Assembly (NCBI GenBank): GCA_016840945.1
Contig: JAEORJ010000291.1
Coordinates: 1 to 9,520, forward strand
Reading direction: 5' to 3'
Length of the DNA stretch: 9,520 bases
DNA from: Candidatus Gerdarchaeota archaeon
GTDB lineage: Archaea; Asgardarchaeota; Heimdallarchaeia; JABLTI01
Shown here: one piece after another, positions 6,064-9,520 of the stretch
Layout of the letters: every line of letters starts with the position of its first letter
Numbering within the stretch: position 1 is the stretch's first letter
Made by a program: the position numbers and the translations under genes
The notes under the pieces: generated by a model
Database searches by the model: none
Told to the model about the DNA's origin: nothing
Seen by the model: the letters and a program-made list of their open reading frames with translations, nothing else

Positions 6064-6106
6064 TTCTGAAAATTTTGGTTACAGTAATTCGTATTCTGAA
6101 AATTTT
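6064..6106 (-). promoter_or_regulatory. trpB2 promoter region with 13-bp direct repeat
   Basis: TTCTGAAAATTTT occurs at 6064-6076 and identically at 6094-6106, exactly 30 bp apart, about three helical turns. The second copy overlaps the candidate minus-strand TATA box TTATAAAA (6103-6110), and a start 26 bp downstream would fall between the copies. This arrangement fits an operator pair for a repressor of trpB2. The repeats are certain; their use is inference. Confidence 0.5.
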
Positions 6107-6167
6107 ATAATGCAAGAAAATCGCTTTTTGATATAATATCACCTGCCAAAACAATCAAGAAACCTCC

Positions 6168-6184
6168 AAAAAACAGTCAAAAAC
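6168..6184. repeat. 17-nt repeat, copy 2 (inverted relative to 2191-2207)
   Basis: AAAAAACAGTCAAAAAC matches the reverse complement of 2191-2207 at every base. It ends two bases before the left arm of the long inverted repeat at 6187-6270. The other copy has no such neighbour. Confidence 0.5.
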
Positions 6185-6186
6185 TA

Positions 6187-6270
6187 TAATGTTAATCTTT
6201 TATCATTTAGGAGGTAATTAGAACCAGTGCCAGTATAAGGCTACTAAATGATTAGCTAGAGTTAACATTA
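6187..6270. other. 84-nt element with nested inverted repeats, possible structured RNA
   Basis: TAATGTTAA (6187-6195) pairs with TTAACATTA (6262-6270), ATCATTTAG (6202-6210) pairs with CTAAATGAT (6244-6252), and GCC (6229-6231) pairs with GGC (6239-6241), all in register. The result would be one long hairpin with two 9-bp perfect helices, an internal loop and a small apical stem. An AGGAGGTAAT sequence (6209-6218) lies inside it with no usable gene after it. No target-site duplication is seen at the ends. It could be a non-coding RNA, a regulatory leader, a palindromic protein site or a small non-autonomous element; the strand is unknown. Confidence 0.45.
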
Positions 6271-6421
6271 GCTCTTGATTTCTAATATTATTATAAAAGG
6301 ATTTTCTGTTTTTACAGTAATTAAGTAGCTAAAAGTATTGATTAATAAATTATAATTAACTAGTTAAATTTGTTCAATAAAATATTAATACTCTAAAATA
6401 AACATTGATTACAGTAAAACT

Positions 6422-6429
6422 GGAGTTAT
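6422..6429 (+). promoter_or_regulatory. Ribosome binding site of the HEAT gene
   Basis: GGAGTTAT (6422-6429) resembles the archaeal GGAGGTGAT consensus and precedes the ATG at 6435 by five nt. It fixes the start of the HEAT-repeat gene. Confidence 0.55.
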
Positions 6430-6434
6430 TATAA

Positions 6435-7118
6435 ATGGCTATAAAATCAATTTCTGAATTAATAGTTGATTTACAATCTGATAATTTAGAAACGAGGCGT
6501 GACGCTGCTTGGGCACTTGCTGAATACGGTGAAGCTGCAAGGGAAGCTTTACCTGCTTTACGAGAATCATTTAAAGATGATGATTGGGCAGTTCGGAAAT
6601 TATCCTTATTGGCTTTAGGTAGAATCCTCGAAAGTGATTTTGAGTCAGAAGCTATTAATGCATTAGAAAATGATCCTAATAATGAAGTAAAAGCAGGTGC
6701 AATAGAAACCTTAGCTGAATTTGGCAGCGAAAAAGCAGTTCCAGCTTTACTTAAAGCTGCGAAAAGTGATTATCAAACTGTAAGAGAAATGGCTCCTTGG
6801 GCATTAGGGAAATTAGGTAAAAAATCATCCATAGCAATAACATCATTAATTGATTTATTATTAACCAGTAATCCTTTTGAGCAAAAAATCGTTGGTTGGG
6901 CATTAGGAGAGATAGGTGCTGTTGAAGCAGTAGATCCCCTGATTAAAGTTATCGAAGAATCAACACTTCCTGAGGTTAAAGCTTCATTAGCATTTTCTTT
7001 AGCAAAATTAGATGATAAAGATAAAGGAATTGCTTATTTATTAGAGATGAAAGAAAAGAATGAATTGACCTATTGGGAAATTCAAGAATTGGATAAATTA
7101 ACAGGAAAGAATGATTAG
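6435..7118 (+). CDS. HEAT-repeat (PBS-lyase-like) scaffold protein
   Basis: The 227-aa protein consists of about six HEAT repeats, each a helix pair of about 31-33 residues. Visible examples are RRDAAWALAEYG, VRKLSLLALGRI, VKAGAIETLAEFG, VREMAPWALGKLG, KIVGWALGEIG and VKASLAFSLAKL. Such solenoids bind protein partners; no catalytic residues are seen and there is no Cys, signal peptide or membrane segment, so it should be cytoplasmic. Its last eight bases overlap the start of the RING-like membrane protein gene, which indicates coupled translation and probably a shared task. The N-terminal repeat is similar in style to the HEAT part of the protein at 1220-2098, which instead has a basic tail. 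Confidence 0.88.
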   Translation: MAIKSISELIVDLQSDNLETRRDAAWALAEYGEAAREALPALRESFKDDDWAVRKLSLLALGRILESDFESEAINALENDPNNEVKAGAIETLAEFGSEKAVPALLKAAKSDYQTVREMAPWALGKLGKKSSIAITSLIDLLLTSNPFEQKIVGWALGEIGAVEAVDPLIKVIEESTLPEVKASLAFSLAKLDDKDKGIAYLLEMKEKNELTYWEIQELDKLTGKND

Positions 7119-8085
7119 TCTTTCCAATGCTTTTTCTTATAATTCAATCAACAATCAGTTTAAATACAAGAAAAATTACGTTAGTTGGATTAAATTTACA
7201 AATTGGTGTATAGTCTCATTGGTAGAAGATTTTGATGAAAAAGCGACTCGTTTTATTTGTGTGATTTGCAAAGAGGAATTTGTTGATGATGAGACTGTAT
7301 CTGAATGTCGTACATGTTCTGTTATGTTTCATATAAATCATTTAAATGAATGGTTGAAAACAAATTCAACGTGCCCTGTTTGTAATAGTAATCTGAAATT
7401 ACGAGGAAATGTAAAACAAAGGAAACTAGACATAATAATTGACAACAAAATAGCTCAAGATATTATTATAGAAAACAAAATAGGCACAAATAAAAGAGAT
7501 AAAATAATACTCAAACTTTTTATTGGTATAATGGCTTTAGGAATGATTGGCCTCTTTCTTTATTTGCTCATTGGTATGATTCTAGAACCACCTGCAAAAT
7601 GGTTTCAATTGCTAGGGGCGATTTTAGCTTTAGTTCCTTTTGCAATGAGTTGTGTAACTTTTATTTCATTATTATTTGATAAACGAAAATGGTCTATGAT
7701 AACTTTAACAAAAGAAAAATTAACACTTGAATTTAATAAAAAACCAAAATTAGTGGAGATACCAATAAATGAGATTTCAGAAATAGAGATAAGTCGATTA
7801 ACAAAAAGGGTTGAACCTCGAGATAACATAGATACTATTTATCAAGTTTGTTTGATAATAAAAACTGTCTTATCTACTTATGATATTGGTTTTATTACTT
7901 ATTTGGAAAACGAATTCGAGGCTCGAGAATATTGTGAAGGATTAGCAAATAAACTTAACAATTTTATGATCAAATCATCAATAATAGAGAAACAACAAAA
8001 GAAAGATTCTCCTCTAAAGGTTATTCTAATAATTACAGTTTTCATTATAATACCAATTGTAGGATTGGTTCTGATGTTTTTGTAA
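7111..8085 (+). CDS. Membrane protein with N-terminal RING-like domain and PH-like domain
   Basis: The 324-aa protein has, in order: a RING-like domain (C50, C53, C66, C69, H74, H77, C88, C91; Trp81 after the second His; ends CPVC), a linker with a duplicated ten-residue unit (DIIIDNKIAQ/DIIIENKIGT, 107-126), two membrane helices (about 132-158 and 164-189), a beta-rich segment resembling the PH-like domains of small prokaryotic membrane proteins (about 194-290), and a final membrane helix (about 303-323). The zinc spacing is identical to that at the left edge of the window. RING domains usually bind E2 enzymes, so a membrane-bound ubiquitin-ligase-like role is possible but unproven. The ATG overlaps the HEAT gene by 8 nt, after AGGAAAG. 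The first 40 residues look atypical, so TTG at 7219 is an alternative start. Confidence 0.8.
   Translation: MISLSNAFSYNSINNQFKYKKNYVSWIKFTNWCIVSLVEDFDEKATRFICVICKEEFVDDETVSECRTCSVMFHINHLNEWLKTNSTCPVCNSNLKLRGNVKQRKLDIIIDNKIAQDIIIENKIGTNKRDKIILKLFIGIMALGMIGLFLYLLIGMILEPPAKWFQLLGAILALVPFAMSCVTFISLLFDKRKWSMITLTKEKLTLEFNKKPKLVEIPINEISEIEISRLTKRVEPRDNIDTIYQVCLIIKTVLSTYDIGFITYLENEFEAREYCEGLANKLNNFMIKSSIIEKQQKKDSPLKVILIITVFIIIPIVGLVLMFL
7429..7488 (+). repeat. Tandem ten-codon duplication in the RING-to-membrane linker
   Basis: Bases 7429-7458 and 7459-7488 encode DIIIDNKIAQ and DIIIENKIGT. The protein match is closer than the DNA match, which suggests an old duplication kept for its amphipathic pattern. 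Confidence 0.6.
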
Positions 8086-8089
8086 ATTG

Positions 8090-8112
8090 TTTTTATTAAT
8101 TGTCGTTTTTTT
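8090..8112 (+). terminator. T-rich terminator of the HEAT/RING operon
   Basis: Two T runs, five at 8090-8094 and seven at 8106-8112, follow the stop codon of the RING-like membrane gene. No hairpin is evident. This suits archaeal oligo-T termination in the short convergent gap. Confidence 0.45.
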
Positions 8113-8123
8113 AAAATTTTATT

Positions 8124-8795
8124 TTATTCGTTAGTTAATCTTACAACTGGGAATCCTCTGCCTGGCCAAGAAAAGTGAATTTGTTTTATTAGCCATTTTT
8201 TATTTTTCTTTAGAAGGCTTAATGAAACCCGAAAAGGCCATACAAAAAGTTCACTCTGCTCATATTGATAAAGAACAGAACAAGCATCGTTAATGATTTG
8301 ATATAACAGTAATGAGCTTGGTTTTTCCAATTCAGTATACGATTTTATTCTTGATAATGATCGTTTTTTACTTGCTTCATATGAGCGATTCTGATCTTCT
8401 TGAGTAAAGCGAGTTGCTGTTGCAAAAAAAGTAACCCAAGAAGTATTCTCATCAATATTTATTTCCGAGTGCTCAAAAAAGAAATTCACTTTACCAAAAT
8501 TTTTCCAATCATTAGCAAACATTTCTATTGCTGCTTCATGACCAGATCGCCACTCAAAATCTCCTGGATAAGTAGCATTTGTTCCGATTATTTGAACATC
8601 TCTATCCATTAGTTCTTTAACCCAATTATTGACATTTTCAATTTTTCTTTCTTGATAACCTTGAGAAAATTGCTTTAAAACACCAATTATTTCTAATTCT
8701 TCCTTTAATCTATATCCCTTAATCTGACCCAATTTTTCTTCTATTCTTTTATGAATTAAATCATGCTCTTCCCTATTTGAAATTGTTTCCACCAC
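8124..8795 (-). CDS. NTF2/SnoaL-like domain protein
   Basis: The 223-aa protein looks like an NTF2-fold (SnoaL-like) protein. N-terminal helices (to about 65) lead to a strand VQIIGTN (67-73), the common segment WRSGHEAAIEMFANDW (82-97), then strands FFFEHSEINI and TSWVTFFATATRF, and finally FRVSLSLLKKNKKWLIKQIHFSWPG, which matches the last strands of the fold. A charged helical stretch (about 132-185) separates the strands, longer than is usual. Known members include enzymes and binding proteins, so the substrate cannot be given. The start is GTG at 8795, directly behind the TAG stop of the QueG-like gene, followed by a second GTG codon; no clear ribosome site is seen, so the start is uncertain. 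The two genes are surely co-transcribed. Confidence 0.7.
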   Translation of the reverse strand: MVETISNREEHDLIHKRIEEKLGQIKGYRLKEELEIIGVLKQFSQGYQERKIENVNNWVKELMDRDVQIIGTNATYPGDFEWRSGHEAAIEMFANDWKNFGKVNFFFEHSEINIDENTSWVTFFATATRFTQEDQNRSYEASKKRSLSRIKSYTELEKPSSLLLYQIINDACSVLYQYEQSELFVWPFRVSLSLLKKNKKWLIKQIHFSWPGRGFPVVRLTNE

Positions 8796-9520
8796 CTATT
8801 TTAGTAGTAGTTCTAAATTTCGTTTAATTATTGGTATGAAATAATAAGCATATTTTGCATCAAACATGTGTAACTTCTTTCCTATTGATGCTGCTAATTC
8901 TTCATCTTGTTCTCCATTTAAAATCATCTTAGACTCTTCTTTAGTAATATCTTCTAATTTGATGAACTTATCAACAACTAATTTATTTGCTGGACATAAT
9001 ACTTGACATTTTGTACAACCCATTAATGAATTATGAGCTGAGGAATCAATCCAATCTGGAATAATACCTTGAATTTCATTATATAATGAAAGGCATTTTT
9101 CAACATCAATTACGAAATCATCTCGAGAGATAGCTTTTGTGGGACAATTGTTAAAGCAAATGTGACAATTAGTGCATTCATTTAGCATTTTAACCTCATG
9201 CCAATTCTCTTCCTTTTTAAAATCATAATCAGTGAAAAAAGTGTAAATAGAAAGAAAACTACCAAGGCCATTTACATAAAAAATATTATTTCGGCCATAT
9301 CTACCAAGACCACTTCGAGCAGCTAATCGTTTTAAAAACATTGATCGATTATGCTCCACTCTATAATCTTTACTTCTTATGATTTCCTCGATGATAAGGT
9401 CCTTCAAATCTTCTGGGGTAGTAGCTAAATTATGATATGGGTAAGAAAGAATGATTCTCTGAACAGAACCGTCAACATGAAAATTAACTATAGCATTATT
9501 CTGTTCGATGGCCATAACAA
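8796..9520 (-). CDS. QueG-like double [4Fe-4S] protein, 5' end at window edge
   Basis: The visible 239 residues from the ATG at 9515 resemble the C-terminal half of epoxyqueuosine reductase (QueG) and relatives. AARSGLGRYGRNN (65-77) precedes the iron-sulfur part. CTNCHICFNNCP (C114, C117, C120, C124), C141, and CTKCQVLCP (C167, C170, C174) supply eight ligands for two [4Fe-4S] clusters, as in bacterial ferredoxin-type domains. QueG proteins are longer and carry a cobalamin-binding half before this region. Here the frame stays open through 9520 with no ribosome site before the ATG, so the true start probably lies to the right. Archaea use archaeosine and normally lack queuosine, so a different substrate is likely. 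The NTF2-like gene follows without a gap. Confidence 0.82.
   Translation of the reverse strand, partial: VMAIEQNNAIVNFHVDGSVQRIILSYPYHNLATTPEDLKDLIIEEIIRSKDYRVEHNRSMFLKRLAARSGLGRYGRNNIFYVNGLGSFLSIYTFFTDYDFKKEENWHEVKMLNECTNCHICFNNCPTKAISRDDFVIDVEKCLSLYNEIQGIIPDWIDSSAHNSLMGCTKCQVLCPANKLVVDKFIKLEDITKEESKMILNGEQDEELAASIGKKLHMFDAKYAYYFIPIIKRNLELLLK

Larger units (their letters stand above)
6079..6417. repeat. Three copies of TTACAGTAA
   Basis: TTACAGTAA, a 9-bp inverted repeat with one central base, occurs at 6079-6087, 6312-6320 and 6409-6417. I found no other copy in the window. The first copy is in the trpB2 promoter and the last is just upstream of the ribosome site of the HEAT gene at 6435, so the sites lie at both ends of this divergent intergenic region. 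Confidence 0.5.
5998..6434. other. Divergent intergenic region between trpB2 and the HEAT gene
   Basis: No gene was found in these 437 bases; frames are short and lack start signals. The region holds, from left to right, the trpB2 ribosome site and leader hairpin, the TTCCTAGGAA palindrome, the direct-repeat trpB2 promoter, the 11-bp near-palindrome GATATAATATC (6130-6140), the 17-nt repeat, the 84-nt inverted-repeat element and AT-rich DNA leading to the HEAT gene. Possible plus-strand TATA boxes are ATTATAAAAG (6290-6299) and AATTATAATT (6348-6357), neither compelling. Confidence 0.6.

Noticed and set aside
6130..6144. GATATAATATC near-palindrome with AGGTGAT on the minus strand
   Set aside because: No start codon and open frame follow on the minus strand; the palindrome is short and AT-only apart from its ends.
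6209..6250. Strong SD-like AGGAGGTAAT suggesting a small gene
   Set aside because: The next GTG (6227) and ATG (6248) run into stop codons after two codons each, so no protein follows.
6187..6270. tRNA or C/D-box RNA as the identity of the inverted-repeat element
   Set aside because: No T-loop GTTC sequence, no anticodon-arm layout and no paired C and D boxes were seen.
7605..7829. Minus-strand open frame inside the RING-like membrane gene
   Set aside because: Antisense shadow of the membrane and PH-like segments.
8400..8612. Plus-strand open frame inside the NTF2-like gene
   Set aside because: Antisense shadow, no ribosome site and no recognisable domain.

Overview
The window looks like part of an archaeal chromosome, most plausibly an Asgard archaeon, although the lineage call is inference. 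The DNA is AT-rich. Several genes are preceded by archaeal Shine-Dalgarno sequences of the GGAGGTGAT type (GGTGAT before the gene ending at 1220, AGGAGGT before trpB, AAAGGTG before arsM). Promoter-like TATA boxes lie at archaeal distances, and genes end in T tracts. The enzymes (a TrpB2-type tryptophan synthase beta chain, an ArsM arsenite methyltransferase, a PadR regulator) fit archaea. Two RING-like zinc domains and two HEAT-repeat proteins are typical of the eukaryote-like small domains that Asgard genomes are rich in. No rRNA, tRNA, CRISPR array, transposase or integrase was seen.

Layout. 1-397: the 3' part of a plus-strand gene ending in a zinc ribbon plus RING-like domain, then a textbook hairpin/T-tract terminator. 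470-2098: a minus-strand pair, first a HEAT-repeat protein with a long Lys/Pro-rich tail, then a membrane-anchored extracellular protein. 2206-3649: a divergent arsenic module, with a minus-strand PadR-type repressor carrying a C-terminal Cys-Cys-x3-Cys cluster and a plus-strand arsM. They are separated by 133 bp holding two divergent TATA boxes and a 19-bp near-palindrome next to the arsM TATA box. 3837-4553: a two-gene plus-strand unit of unrecognised small proteins. 4639-5997: stand-alone trpB2 on the minus strand, converging on that unit across a hairpin. 5998-6434: an intergenic region crowded with repeats, including an 84-nt long-stem inverted repeat, three copies of TTACAGTAA and a 13-bp direct repeat at the trpB promoter. 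6435-8085: an overlapping pair, a HEAT-repeat protein and a membrane protein with an N-terminal RING-like domain and a PH-like domain. 8124-9520: a minus-strand pair, a QueG-like double [4Fe-4S] protein (open at the right edge) followed directly by an NTF2/SnoaL-like protein.

How the parts may work together. The padR/arsM pair reads as a self-contained arsenic-responsive switch: a Cys-bearing repressor, an operator overlapping the arsM core promoter, and the detoxifying methyltransferase. The 6435/7111 pair reads as a membrane-bound RING-like protein made together with a HEAT-repeat scaffold. A second protein with the same RING-like zinc spacing lies at the left edge. The remaining genes appear to be separate small units. 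Three gene starts were moved downstream of the longest open frame because ribosome binding sites point to them: 1204, 2726 and 5997.
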